DNA from: Gemmatimonadota bacterium
Lineage (GTDB): Bacteria > Latescibacterota > UBA2968
Length of the DNA stretch: 12,825 nucleotides
Reading direction: 5' to 3'
Assembly: GCA_002714465.1 (NCBI GenBank)
Contig: PAXL01000052.1
Location: 1-12,825, forward strand
Shown: positions 1-6,952 of the stretch, piece by piece
How the letters are laid out: the number at the start of each line of letters is the position of its first letter
How positions within the stretch are numbered: the stretch's first letter is position 1
Program-made: the position numbers and the translations under genes
The notes under the pieces: generated by a model
Told to the model about the DNA's origin: nothing
The model's input: only the letters and a program-made list of their open reading frames with translations
The model's database searches: none

Positions 1-7
1 TTTCGTC

Positions 8-1117
8 GTGCTGAAATCGCTGGATCTTCCTTCGGTGCTGGTGGAGGCGGGCTATATCAGCAGCCCCGACGATGCCCGGCGCCTGATAGCATACCCGAAC
101 GTCGCCGAGATCGGTTTGCTCGCAAACACGGTTCGCGAGCGTCTGCACCCGGTGGACCGCGTGACCTACAACATCGGGCGTAACATCAACTACACGAACG
201 TATGCTGGGTGAAATGCGATTTCTGCGCGTTCTACCGCGCACCTGGATCCGATGAAGGATGGACCCTTCCGAAAGAGCAGATATTCGAGAAGATCGACGA
301 ACTTGTTGCAGTCGGGGGTAAACGGGAGAAGTCGAACGAGATCCTGATGCAGGGCGGTCTCAATCCCAAGCTCCGGATCGATTACTACGAGGATCTGTTC
401 TCGGGCATCCGAGATCGGTATCCCGAAATTCATCAGCATTGTCTGTCGGCGACCGAAATTCTGTACATCGCGCATATCTCGAAACTCTCGCTCGAAGACT
501 GCATACGACGACTGCACGAGGCTGGCCTCGACTCGATTCCGGGAGCAGGTGCGGAGATCCTGTCTGACGAGGTTCGGGACATCATCGGGTTCCGCAAGGA
601 CCGCACACACGAGTGGCTAGAGGTGCACAGGATTGCGCACAATCTCGGCGTGCATACATCCGCGACGATGATGTATGGACACGTCGAGACGATCGAACAC
701 CGTCTCGAACACCTCGAACATATCCGGAATCTTCAGGACGAGACGGGCGGATTCACTGCTTTTATTGCCTGGAACTTCCAGCCTGATTACACCGATCTGG
801 CTTCGGATCCGGATCGCTGGGATGGGAAGAAGGCGACGGGATACGATTACCTCCGAACGATCGCTGTTTCAAGACTGTATCTTGATAACATCAAGAGCTT
901 CCAAGCATCCTGGGTGACTCAAGGCCCGAAGATCGCTCAGATCGGACTTCGATACGGTGTAAACGATTTCGGCTCGACGATGATGGAAGAGAACGTCGTG
1001 AGCGCTGCAGGAACCAGCCACACAGGCGAGATGACCCTATCAGAGATGGAACGGCTGATTCAGGATGCTGGATACCAAGCCGTGCGCCGTAACACCCGCT
1101 ACGATATTCTTAATTGA
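8..1117 (+). CDS. mqnC: Cyclic dehypoxanthinyl futalosine synthase (radical SAM), 5' end uncertain
   Basis: This is a radical S-adenosylmethionine enzyme of the futalosine pathway to menaquinone. The family cyclises dehypoxanthinyl futalosine to its spiro product in the cytoplasm. The 4Fe-4S ligands form the CX3CX2C motif in NVCWVKCDFCAFYRAPG (Cys66, Cys70, Cys73, counted from base 8). Other family hallmarks are MQGGLNP, GLDSIPGAGAEIL and the C-terminal GLRYGVNDFGSTMMEENVVSAAG. At 369 residues the length is normal. Base 8 is a GTG, but the frame stays open to the window edge (F-V before it), so the true start may lie outside. mqnA follows 95 bases downstream on the same strand. The match is strong enough to separate it from the related MqnE, which lacks this exact C-terminal block. 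Confidence 0.95.
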   Translation: MLKSLDLPSVLVEAGYISSPDDARRLIAYPNVAEIGLLANTVRERLHPVDRVTYNIGRNINYTNVCWVKCDFCAFYRAPGSDEGWTLPKEQIFEKIDELVAVGGKREKSNEILMQGGLNPKLRIDYYEDLFSGIRDRYPEIHQHCLSATEILYIAHISKLSLEDCIRRLHEAGLDSIPGAGAEILSDEVRDIIGFRKDRTHEWLEVHRIAHNLGVHTSATMMYGHVETIEHRLEHLEHIRNLQDETGGFTAFIAWNFQPDYTDLASDPDRWDGKKATGYDYLRTIAVSRLYLDNIKSFQASWVTQGPKIAQIGLRYGVNDFGSTMMEENVVSAAGTSHTGEMTLSEMERLIQDAGYQAVRRNTRYDILN

Positions 1118-1138
1118 ATCCCGTGAGCTACCGTTTAT

Positions 1139-1154
1139 CCCGAGTAGGCTCGGG
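1139..1154 (+). other. Small hairpin between mqnC and mqnA
   Basis: CCCGAG (1139-1144) and CTCGGG (1149-1154) pair around a TAGG loop just after the mqnC stop. No T-tract follows on the + strand, so it is not a clear terminator. It could protect the mqnC 3' end or be chance. Confidence 0.3.
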
Positions 1155-1212
1155 GGGAGTTCAGGTCGTAACGAGGGACTGTTCTTGCGATTAATAGAAT
1201 CTTACTCCAAGT

Positions 1213-2025
1213 ATGCCATCCAAATCTTCTGAGCCGTCCATTCGGCTCGGTGTCGTCCAATATCTCAACACGAAGCCTCTTGTTCTCGCGTTCGAATCGG
1301 ACGTAATCGAGCACCCTTTCAACCTGGTATACGATGTGCCCTCTGAGTGTGCACGAAAGCTGCACGCCCACCAAACCGATGTGGCCATCATACCCGCAAT
1401 CGAGATCTGTCGTGCTCCCGAGCCTTATTCGGTCGTCAAAGGTGTTGGTATCTGTTCGGTGGGACCTGTTAACAGTGTATTCCTTGTCCTGAAGAAGGAT
1501 CCAGAGGACGTGAAGTCCGTGGCTCTGGATACAAGCTCTCGTTCGTCCGTTGCGTTGACGCAGATCCTCTTGAAGAAGCGTTTCAATGCATCCGCGGAGC
1601 CGATCGATCACCCGCCTGACGTCGATCGAATGCTCGAGAGAGCTGATGCGGCGGTTCTGATTGGCGATCTTGCTCTCGAGCTCGATAGGGATCGGTATCG
1701 CGTTCTGGATTTGGGACAGGCCTGGACAGATTGGACGGGACTTCCATTCGTCTATGCGGTCTGGACCGGTCGAGCAGGTGCACTCACAGGGGATCAGGCC
1801 CAGCTCCTCGTGCACGCGAAAGAGATCGGATCCACGGCTATCGACGAAATCGCAAAAAAATACGCAGAGGATCGGCCCTTTCCGCCTGAGTTATACAGCG
1901 CGTATCTGACAGAAGCGATCCATTTCGAATTCGGGGACCGTGAGCAGGAGGGCATTTTGCGGTTCTACTCGTATGCCCAGGAACTCGGGCTGGTTCCTTC
2001 GGTGCCGAAGTTGAGTTTCTACTAG
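1213..2025 (+). CDS. mqnA: Chorismate dehydratase, menaquinone biosynthesis
   Basis: MqnA catalyses the first step of the futalosine pathway, dehydrating chorismate to 3-enolpyruvylbenzoate in the cytoplasm. The 270-residue protein shows the family layout of a periplasmic-binding-like fold: RLGVVQYLNTKPL near the N-terminus (family form RxGxVxYLNxxPL), DVAIIPAIE, GPVNSVFLVLKK, LDTSSRSSVALTQ, then AAVLIGDLAL and LGQAWTDWTGLPFVYAVW. The last block is typical of MqnA and argues against the related MqnD. The ATG at 1213 leaves just enough residues before the first strand. No SD sequence lies upstream, and a TAGAAT box at 1195-1200 would give a very short leader. Its position after mqnC supports the assignment. 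mqnB, mqnD and mqnE are not in the window. Confidence 0.93.
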   Translation: MPSKSSEPSIRLGVVQYLNTKPLVLAFESDVIEHPFNLVYDVPSECARKLHAHQTDVAIIPAIEICRAPEPYSVVKGVGICSVGPVNSVFLVLKKDPEDVKSVALDTSSRSSVALTQILLKKRFNASAEPIDHPPDVDRMLERADAAVLIGDLALELDRDRYRVLDLGQAWTDWTGLPFVYAVWTGRAGALTGDQAQLLVHAKEIGSTAIDEIAKKYAEDRPFPPELYSAYLTEAIHFEFGDREQEGILRFYSYAQELGLVPSVPKLSFY

Positions 2026-2083
2026 GGATCCCACAGGATCAGATTTTCAGGCGAGTAAGCGAGCTTGAAGGGTTCCCGCCTAT

Positions 2084-2107
2084 GCACCGCGTGCTTCGGC
2101 ATGGTGC
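2084..2107 (+). other. UUCG-tetraloop hairpin downstream of mqnA
   Basis: GCACC (2084-2088) pairs with GGTGC (2103-2107), and the inner CGTGC (2090-2094) pairs with GCATG (2099-2103 region) around a TTCG tetraloop closed by C-G. This gives about nine pairs with a small bulge. No T-run follows. It may stabilise the mqnA 3' end or act together with the stem at 2148-2172. Confidence 0.4.
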
Positions 2108-2147
2108 CCAAGGAGAGGATAGGGTTCAGGGAGACCCCAATGAAAGT

Positions 2148-2176
2148 GGCCCCGGAAAACTACTCCGGGGCCTTCT
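2148..2176 (+). terminator. Probable terminator of the mqn transcript
   Basis: A perfect 9-bp stem, GGCCCCGGA (2148-2156) with TCCGGGGCC (2164-2172), surrounds a 7-base loop and is followed by TTCTCGT. The stem is strong but the T-tract is poor, so termination may be only partly intrinsic. It sits between mqnA and the converging FAH gene. No other gene is convincing in 2026-2287. Confidence 0.55.
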
Positions 2177-2287
2177 CGTATCCTCCAAGTCACTTTTTAC
2201 CGAACTATCGAGCCAGGTTCGTCCGATTTTCTCTCTCGCCTTTTTTGGCTCTCCTTGTGCGCTTGGTGGCCCACCTGTCTTTGACGC

Positions 2288-3169
2288 TTAGCCGGAGACG
2301 ACCGGATTCTTTAGTACACCGATCCCTTCGATCTCGCCCTCGACGTTGTCACCGCCCTTGAGGAAGTCGCCTGTGGTTGCGCCGACTCCTGCTAGCGTTC
2401 CAGTGGCAATGATGTCACCCGGTTCCAACGTAACGAGTTCGGAGATCCAAGACACGAGCTCTCCAACCGAATAGGTCATCTGGCCGGTGTTGCCGTCCTG
2501 CTTGGTATCGCCACTCACACGCAGCTTGATGCTCAAAGCGTGCGGGTCCGGGATCTCGTCCTTGAGGGCGAGAACGGGACCGCACGGTGCGAAGCTGTCG
2601 AACCACTTACCGTTCAGCCAGTCGAACCAGTTGTCTCCATCCCGATCTTCGCGCGCGTCCGGGACCTTCAGGCTGCGTTCGGAGACATCGATCAAAACGG
2701 TGTAACCAGCTACGCAACCAAGGCCTTCAGAAGGTTCTACGAACCTCGCGTGTTTCCCGATCACGACGGCGAGCTCGCACTCCCAGTCGATCTTCTGAGC
2801 GTTCTGAGGGAGAACGATATTGTCGCCATCCCCGATGATCGTCGTGCTGGGCGGTTTCATGAATACGCGCGGCCACGTCTTCTCTTTGCCCGGGAAGTAG
2901 CCCCCACCCTCTTCGACGTGGGACTGGTAATTTCCGGCAAGGCACAGGAGCTTGTTGGGGTTCAGAACTGGTGGTCGATACCGGACTTCGGATTCGGGTG
3001 TCGTATCGGATGCTTCAGCAACGGCGGCTTCCGCCCTCTGGATAGCCGAATCACCACCTTCGAGTATAGCTTTGACGGAACCGAACTCGTCCGTCAGATC
3101 GACAAGCCTACCGTTTTTGACCGCTCCGCATCTGACTTGGCCGTTGTGTTCGTATGTCGCGAGTTTCAA
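2288..3169 (-). CDS. Fumarylacetoacetate hydrolase (FAH) family protein
   Basis: This is an FAH-superfamily enzyme, which typically cleaves or isomerises beta-diketo acids or acylpyruvates in catabolic pathways, using Mg2+ or Mn2+ in the cytoplasm. Length is 293 residues. The metal ligands are visible as E130 and E132 in DWECELAVVIG and D161 in YTVLIDVSER. GNYQSH near residue 80 carries the family histidine (His84), and KWFDSFAPCGP and ATGTLAGVG complete the fold; the usual GTPAGVG is GTLAGVG here. The N-terminal ~65 residues form the small cap domain. The start is a TTG at 3169, supported by GGAG seven bases upstream on the minus strand (around 3177-3180). It faces mqnA and is divergent from the membrane-protein pair. 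Substrate cannot be assigned: acylpyruvase, 2-hydroxyhepta-2,4-diene-1,7-dioate isomerase or ureidoglycolate lyase-like roles are all possible. Confidence 0.9.
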   Translation of the reverse strand: MKLATYEHNGQVRCGAVKNGRLVDLTDEFGSVKAILEGGDSAIQRAEAAVAEASDTTPESEVRYRPPVLNPNKLLCLAGNYQSHVEEGGGYFPGKEKTWPRVFMKPPSTTIIGDGDNIVLPQNAQKIDWECELAVVIGKHARFVEPSEGLGCVAGYTVLIDVSERSLKVPDAREDRDGDNWFDWLNGKWFDSFAPCGPVLALKDEIPDPHALSIKLRVSGDTKQDGNTGQMTYSVGELVSWISELVTLEPGDIIATGTLAGVGATTGDFLKGGDNVEGEIEGIGVLKNPVVSG

Positions 3170-3353
3170 GTCGTTTCTCCGTATGGGGTAACCGTTGGTT
3201 GTTGGCCCGTCGAATATAAGGGTCGAAGGTCGGAGTTCAAATGAATTGGGGGACCCGCGTTGACTGGAAGGCGTGTTTGCCTACTTTCATGTGTGTGTCT
3301 GGATTTAGCGGAATTTTGACGTCCCGGTAGTAGGCGGGAGTATCGAGGGAAGT
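3170..3353. promoter_or_regulatory. Divergent intergenic region, promoters not resolved
   Basis: These 184 bases separate two genes that are transcribed away from each other, so promoters for both are expected here. A TTGACG at 3316-3321 resembles a -35 box for the + strand gene, but it would put the start of transcription after that gene's SD (3345-3350). I therefore do not accept it. Nothing else is clear. Confidence 0.3.
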
Positions 3354-3710
3354 ATGCTGAGTGAACGTGAGCAGGAAATTAAGAACGTCTTGGTCGATCA
3401 ACTGGCTGGGTCAGCCAGAGCAGCCGGGCAGAAAAGATTGACGCGATATCTGGATCCGGACTTTGTCCGGCTCGCAGTGACCAGAATGGCTGTCAACAAG
3501 CGTCGAATGGTTATCTTCTCAGCCCTTTATTTCTGTGTCGTTCTCACTGCGGTCGTCGTGATGACGCAGACCGTCTCGGACTACAAGGTTCTCCTGTGGG
3601 TCGTGGTGGGGTCCTTCAACGCGGTCAACGCGGCGATCCACTATGCCGAGTATAACAAAAAAAAGCTGGTGTTTACATTGATCGATATTCTGGAAACCAG
3701 AGAAAAGTAG
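3354..3710 (+). CDS. Small two-helix membrane protein, function unknown
   Basis: I do not recognise this 118-residue protein. It has a charged, probably helical N-terminal half (residues 1-50) rich in Arg, Lys and Glu. Two hydrophobic segments follow at about 52-71 (VIFSALYFCVVLTAVVVM) and 79-97 (LLWVVVGSFNAVNAAIHY), then a short basic tail. A helical hairpin in the inner membrane with a cytoplasmic N-terminus is likely. The ATG at 3354 is preceded by GAGGGA at 3345-3350. It ends 11 bases before the TMEM14-family gene, so the two are probably co-transcribed and translationally coupled. Near the end, codons AAC-AAA-AAA-AAG create an A8 run and a dnaX-type slippery heptamer (separate entry) that could fuse the two proteins. 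Confidence 0.75.
   Translation: MLSEREQEIKNVLVDQLAGSARAAGQKRLTRYLDPDFVRLAVTRMAVNKRRMVIFSALYFCVVLTAVVVMTQTVSDYKVLLWVVVGSFNAVNAAIHYAEYNKKKLVFTLIDILETREK
3659..3665 (+). other. A-AAA-AAG slippery heptamer (candidate -1 frameshift site)
   Basis: The zero frame of the upstream gene reads AAA (3660-3662) AAG (3663-3665) preceded by A, the same heptamer used in Escherichia coli dnaX. It lies in an eight-A run (3657-3664). After a -1 slip the new frame reads GCT at 3665 and has no stop through the TTG at 3722 to the TAG-free end at 4069. A weak stem, CTGGT (3666-3670) plus TTT with AAACCAG (3694-3700), starts immediately after it. That is closer than the usual 5-8 base spacer. Function is inferred. 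Confidence 0.4.
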
Positions 3711-3716
3711 GGGGGG
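3711..3716 (+). promoter_or_regulatory. G-rich ribosome binding site that decides a TTG start
   Basis: GGGGGG directly follows the TAG of the upstream gene and lies five bases before the TTG at 3722. No ATG or GTG occurs in this frame near the expected N-terminus, so this site fixes the start of the TMEM14-family gene. Confidence 0.6.
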
Positions 3717-3721
3717 AATTC

Positions 3722-4069
3722 TTGGACAGCGTTGCTACAGGTCAATATGTCCTTGGTTTTTACGGCGTGCTACTGATCGTCGGGGGCGTGATGGGGTACA
3801 TCAAATCGCAAAGCAAAGTGTCCTTGTTCATGGGTGCGATCACAGGCGGGCTTTGCGTCGGAGCGGCCTGGCTGAGCCTGTATCAGCCGGAGCAGGGCTT
3901 TACGATCGGCAGTCTTGTTGCCTTCCTGCTTGCCGGCGTGTTTATCAACCGGCTCGCGAAGACAAGGAAGCTGATGCCTGCAGGGATCGTTTTGGCGTTG
4001 AGCCTGATCGTCGGTGTTCTCCTGATGATGATCTTGCAGGTAATGGGTGGGGTCGATTCGGCGTTGTAA
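3722..4069 (+). CDS. TMEM14 family (UPF0136) membrane protein
   Basis: This 115-residue protein matches the TMEM14 / UPF0136 family of small four-helix membrane proteins. In eukaryotes members are mitochondrial or plastid carriers linked to haem precursor or fatty acid movement; the bacterial role is not established. The signature GGVMGYIKSQSKVSLFMGA (residues 21-39) and TRKLMPAGIVLALSL (81-95) are characteristic. Hydrophobic segments lie at about 8-26, 35-53, 60-76 and 86-106. Length is typical (about 100-115). The start is a TTG at 3722 after a GGGGGG ribosome site. It is tightly coupled to the upstream membrane protein and may also be made as a fusion with it through -1 frameshifting. Two RNA stems and a terminator follow. 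Confidence 0.88.
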   Translation: MDSVATGQYVLGFYGVLLIVGGVMGYIKSQSKVSLFMGAITGGLCVGAAWLSLYQPEQGFTIGSLVAFLLAGVFINRLAKTRKLMPAGIVLALSLIVGVLLMMILQVMGGVDSAL

Positions 4070-4084
4070 TCAGAGGAAGATGCA

Positions 4085-4130
4085 GGCAAGAAAGAGGGTG
4101 GGTATCCCTCAAGGACCACCGGCCCTTGCC
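4085..4130 (+). other. Nested stem-loop downstream of the TMEM14-family gene
   Basis: GGCAAG (4085-4090) pairs with CTTGCC (4125-4130), and within it GAGGG (4094-4098) pairs with CCCTC (4106-4110). This nested structure sits between the stop codon and the terminator. It may protect the 3' end of the message. Confidence 0.4.
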
Positions 4131-4135
4131 TTAGT

Positions 4136-4177
4136 GGGAGGTCGCCCCTGTTGTCAGGCGACAGTCCCTCTAATTTT
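4136..4177 (+). terminator. Intrinsic terminator of the membrane-protein pair
   Basis: GTCGCC (4141-4146) pairs with GGCGAC (4157-4162), extended by GGGA (4136-4139) with TCCC (4165-4168) across a small internal loop. TCTAATTTTTGTT follows directly. Position and T-tract fit termination of the 3354-4069 transcript. Confidence 0.6.
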
Positions 4178-4504
4178 TGTTGCCATATGAATCTCTTTTC
4201 GATGGGCCTAGGCTTCAGAGGTTACGCCTTCTGAACCGGGCCTTGGGGAGTTGAGCAAGATCAGCTGGCTGCTAGCAGAGCCGACATAGTAACGGTTCCG
4301 CGGATGTATTGGCCAATCATTTGATCGAGATCCCCGATTTGTCGCACGCGGTCCGCATCTTTTTGACCGCGTCGACGACGCACGTGCCATTGCGCGTGAT
4401 CTCGAATATGTACTGACTCGCGATGCGACGACACACGCCTAGGATCGCAGAGATATTCTACACGGTATTTCCCCCCTCATCATTGAGCCAGTGAACTCAT
4501 CTCG
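4178..4504. other. Gene-poor, apparently decayed stretch
   Basis: No convincing gene lies here. On the + strand 4293-4442 is open for 49 codons and reads like coding sequence (for example RVDDARAIARDLEYVLTRD), but it has no start signal and I recognise no family. It may be a remnant of a gene broken by the neighbouring insertion sequence, or chance. Confidence 0.3.
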
Positions 4505-4752
4505 TTGATTACGTCTGAGACCCAAGCCGGAAGCCTCCACTACACTGACAACTGGCAGACTTACACTTGGCTACCAGTCAAAGGCCAACACGTTGTTGTT
4601 CAGAAGAACGATGGCGTTCCAAGAAAGAAGGGTAGAGAGCCAATTAACGGCATCGAAGGATTCTGGAGTTCCTCCAAGAACGGGTTCCGTCAACATAAAA
4701 GTTTTTTCCCATTGCTAAGTAAAAACCTAAGTAATTGTTATTCAGTAAATTA
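4505..4752 (+). pseudogene. C-terminal remnant of an IS1595-type (ISXO2-like) transposase
   Basis: The reading frame from about 4505 gives SLHYTDNWQTYTWLPVKG, then HVVVQKNDG, then KKGREPINGIEGFWSSSKNG. This follows the order of the catalytic C-terminal half of ISXO2-like transposases: the second catalytic Asp in YTDxW, a His-Val block, then INGIEGFWS with the final Glu. The N-terminal zinc-finger half and first catalytic Asp are absent, so only about 80 residues of roughly 200-300 remain. The frame then runs on meaninglessly into the antisense of the EamA gene. The 3' end (4690-4755) is conspicuously AT-rich compared with its neighbours. I could not find terminal inverted repeats. It is non-functional and marks a past insertion. 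Confidence 0.75.
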
Positions 4753-4755
4753 CAT

Positions 4756-5610
4756 CTATTTTGACTGTCTTGCGAGGGCAAAGACGATACCGGTCAGGAT
4801 GATCCCCCCTCCCGCGAATGTTGCAGTCGAGGGCGTCTCCGATAGGATGACTAGAGCGAGGGCGGAGGAGGAGATGGGCTCGAGCAGCAAGAGGAGCACC
4901 AGAACGGATGGGGAGATTCGTTTGAGAGCGAAGTTGAAAGAGGTATGCCCGACGAGTTGAGGGCCAGCGGCGAGAGCTAGGAAAAGAGCGTAATTCGTGA
5001 CGGTGTGGCCGGTCAGACTCTGACCGGAGGCGAAGGCGATCGCAACAAGTGTCACTGCGGCAATTGAGTAGACCGTGGCGATGTATGGCGTGAGGGCGAT
5101 GTGCTGTCTGAGCTGACGTCCGATCAGGAGGTGACCTGACATTCCGATCGCACCACAGATTGCCAGAACGTCGCCGAGGAGCGCATTGGATTCACCGTTA
5201 ACGTCCCCATACGAGATCCAGAAAGCCCCAGCGAGTGCGACAACTGTACCGATCGCCAACCGGGATTTCAGACGTTCCTTCAGGAATATCCAGCCCCCGA
5301 TGGCGACGAAAATCGGGTTTGTGGTGACAAGAAAGGCGGAGCTTGCCACGGAGGTATGGGACAGGGAACTGATCCAGCTCGTGAAGTGAGCGGCAAGCAA
5401 TAGACCGCTTGCGAGGACGGGTAGCCTTTGCGAGCGGAATAGCTCTTTTGTCGCGGCCCGGTGGTGCCTGATTGCCAAGGGCATCATGACAGTAGCCGCG
5501 ATGACCATCCGGTAGGCTGCAATCACGAAGGGATGGGCGGAACACAGCTTGATCAGGATCGCAGCAGACGAGGATACTACGATCCCCAGAAGCAGGATGA
5601 TATAGACCAA
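4756..5610 (-). CDS. EamA / DMT-superfamily transporter
   Basis: This is a ten-helix drug/metabolite transporter superfamily permease, probably an inner-membrane exporter of a small metabolite; substrate unknown. It has 284 residues arranged as two EamA repeats (about 3-130 and 140-281). Typical blocks are AAYRMVIAATVMMPLA, HFTSWISSLSHTSVASSAFL followed by TTNPIFVAIGGWIFLKERL in repeat one, and LLLLEPISSSALALVILSE in repeat two. The start is a TTG at 5610, only four bases after the rarA stop (5615-5617), with a weak GAGAG upstream. It is therefore the last gene of the glutaredoxin-fliGN-rarA operon. Its TAG (4756-4758) lies right beside the IS1595 remnant, yet the last helix and basic tail look complete. 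Confidence 0.9.
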   Translation of the reverse strand: MVYIILLLGIVVSSSAAILIKLCSAHPFVIAAYRMVIAATVMMPLAIRHHRAATKELFRSQRLPVLASGLLLAAHFTSWISSLSHTSVASSAFLVTTNPIFVAIGGWIFLKERLKSRLAIGTVVALAGAFWISYGDVNGESNALLGDVLAICGAIGMSGHLLIGRQLRQHIALTPYIATVYSIAAVTLVAIAFASGQSLTGHTVTNYALFLALAAGPQLVGHTSFNFALKRISPSVLVLLLLLEPISSSALALVILSETPSTATFAGGGIILTGIVFALARQSK

Positions 5611-5614
5611 GACG

Positions 5615-6952
5615 TCAGCTCTCAGACGGGGAGTCGGATCCGTTGGTCGGGTTCGACTCGCGAAGTTCCCGCCACCAATCCATCAACGCCTTGATATTCT
5701 TCTCGTAACCTCGGTCGGTCGGCCTGTAGTACTCCCGTCCCAGCAGGTTGTCGGGCAGGTAGTCCTGCGGGGCATATGCGTTCTCAGAGTCGTGATCGTA
5801 TGCGTATTCCTTGCCATATCCAAGGTCTTTCATCAGATCCGTAGGCGCATTCCGGATGTGCATCGGCACCGGCAGGTTGGGTTTTTTCTGGACGTCGTCT
5901 ATCGCTTCGGCATAGGCGCTGTGGACGGCGTTGCTTTTCGGAGCAGTTGCCAGATACACGGTCGCCTGCGCGATCGCGAGATCGCCTTCCGGGCTGCCGA
6001 GAAAGTCATGCGAATCACGTGCGGCGAGCGAGATCGAAAGCGCTCGAGGGTCCGCGTTTCCTATGTCCTCGGATGCAAAACGGATAAGCCGCCGCAGGAC
6101 GTAGTGTGGGTGTTCACCAGAGGCAAGCATCCGGGCGACCCAATAGAGTGCGGCGTGAGGATCGCTTCCCCTCAAACTCTTGTGCAGAGCAGAGATCAGG
6201 TTGTAATGCTCTTCGCCCGTCTTGTCGTAGAGCAGCGACTTTGAGCCCAAGACCTCCAAGATCAGTTCGGGTGTGAGTGGTGCGCCCTTCGCCTGTGCCG
6301 CAGCCGCCACCGTTTCGAGCGTGTTGATTGCTCGTCTTGCATCTCCCTCCGAATTACGCGCGATCAGCTCCAGCGCATCTCTGCCGATCTGATCCACTTG
6401 AACGCCGATGGTCTCCGCAACCCCGATCAGAAGATCGTGTATCACTGCGGCGTCCAGTGTATTGAGGACGAAGACCCGCGCTCTGGACAGCAGGGCGGCG
6501 TTCACTTCGAATGACGGATTTTCCGTCGTAGCACCGATCAGGATGATCGTGCCGTTCTCGACGTGTGGGAGGAAGGCGTCCTGCTGTGCCTTGTTGAACC
6601 GATGAATTTCATCGATGAAGAGGATTGTTCGTCGGCCGAGATTCTTCTCTTCCGCCGCTCGTGCGATGATCGCGCGCACCTCTTTAACACCCGAAATGAC
6701 GGCGCTGAAGAAGACGAACCGAGACTGTGTGGTGTTCGCAATGACACGGGCGAGTGTGGTCTTTCCGGATCCGGGCGGACCCCATAGGATCATTGACGGA
6801 ATTTGATCGGTTTCAATCAGCTTTCGAAGTGGGGCCGTTGGGCCTACAAGATGCTTCTGGCCGAGCACATCATCAAGCGCCTGAGGCCGGACGCGTTCGG
6901 CTAGTGGCTCGGGAGCCGATCTCTCCTGAGCGAACAGATCGCCCGCACTCAT
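5615..6952 (-). CDS. rarA: Replication-associated recombination protein A (AAA+ ATPase)
   Basis: RarA (MgsA, homologue of Mgs1/WRNIP1) is a clamp-loader-like AAA+ ATPase that acts at stalled replication forks with SSB. Length is 445 residues, as usual. In order: a RVRPQALDDVLGQKHLVG lead (20-37), Walker A GPPGSGKT (58-65), Walker B LFIDEIHRFN (111-120), sensor 1 GATTENPS (140-147), arginine finger in SRAR (156-159), and the C-terminal tetramerisation region with SEDIGNADPRAL. HIRNAPTDLMKDLGYGKEY is also a RarA hallmark. The ATG at 6952 overlaps the stop of the FliG-N-like gene in an ATGA (6949-6952), so translation is coupled. The EamA gene follows after four bases. No key residue is missing. 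Confidence 0.96.
   Translation of the reverse strand: MSAGDLFAQERSAPEPLAERVRPQALDDVLGQKHLVGPTAPLRKLIETDQIPSMILWGPPGSGKTTLARVIANTTQSRFVFFSAVISGVKEVRAIIARAAEEKNLGRRTILFIDEIHRFNKAQQDAFLPHVENGTIILIGATTENPSFEVNAALLSRARVFVLNTLDAAVIHDLLIGVAETIGVQVDQIGRDALELIARNSEGDARRAINTLETVAAAAQAKGAPLTPELILEVLGSKSLLYDKTGEEHYNLISALHKSLRGSDPHAALYWVARMLASGEHPHYVLRRLIRFASEDIGNADPRALSISLAARDSHDFLGSPEGDLAIAQATVYLATAPKSNAVHSAYAEAIDDVQKKPNLPVPMHIRNAPTDLMKDLGYGKEYAYDHDSENAYAPQDYLPDNLLGREYYRPTDRGYEKNIKALMDWWRELRESNPTNGSDSPSES

Noticed and set aside
1135..1815. A 226-residue minus-strand open frame
   Set aside because: Antisense to mqnA, with no recognisable motif or ribosome site.
2065..2361. A 98-residue + strand open frame after mqnA
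   Set aside because: It spans two hairpins and runs into the antisense of the FAH gene; no family match seen.
2540..3244. A 234-residue + strand open frame
   Set aside because: It lies antisense to the FAH gene, whose metal ligands and SD are clear. The frame is a shadow of its codon bias.
3316..3344. Promoter TTGACG for the small membrane-protein gene
   Set aside because: It would start transcription downstream of the SD at 3345-3350, and its -10 is poor.
4753..4960. Extension of the transposase frame beyond 4752
   Set aside because: It runs antisense through the end of the EamA gene and no longer resembles a transposase.
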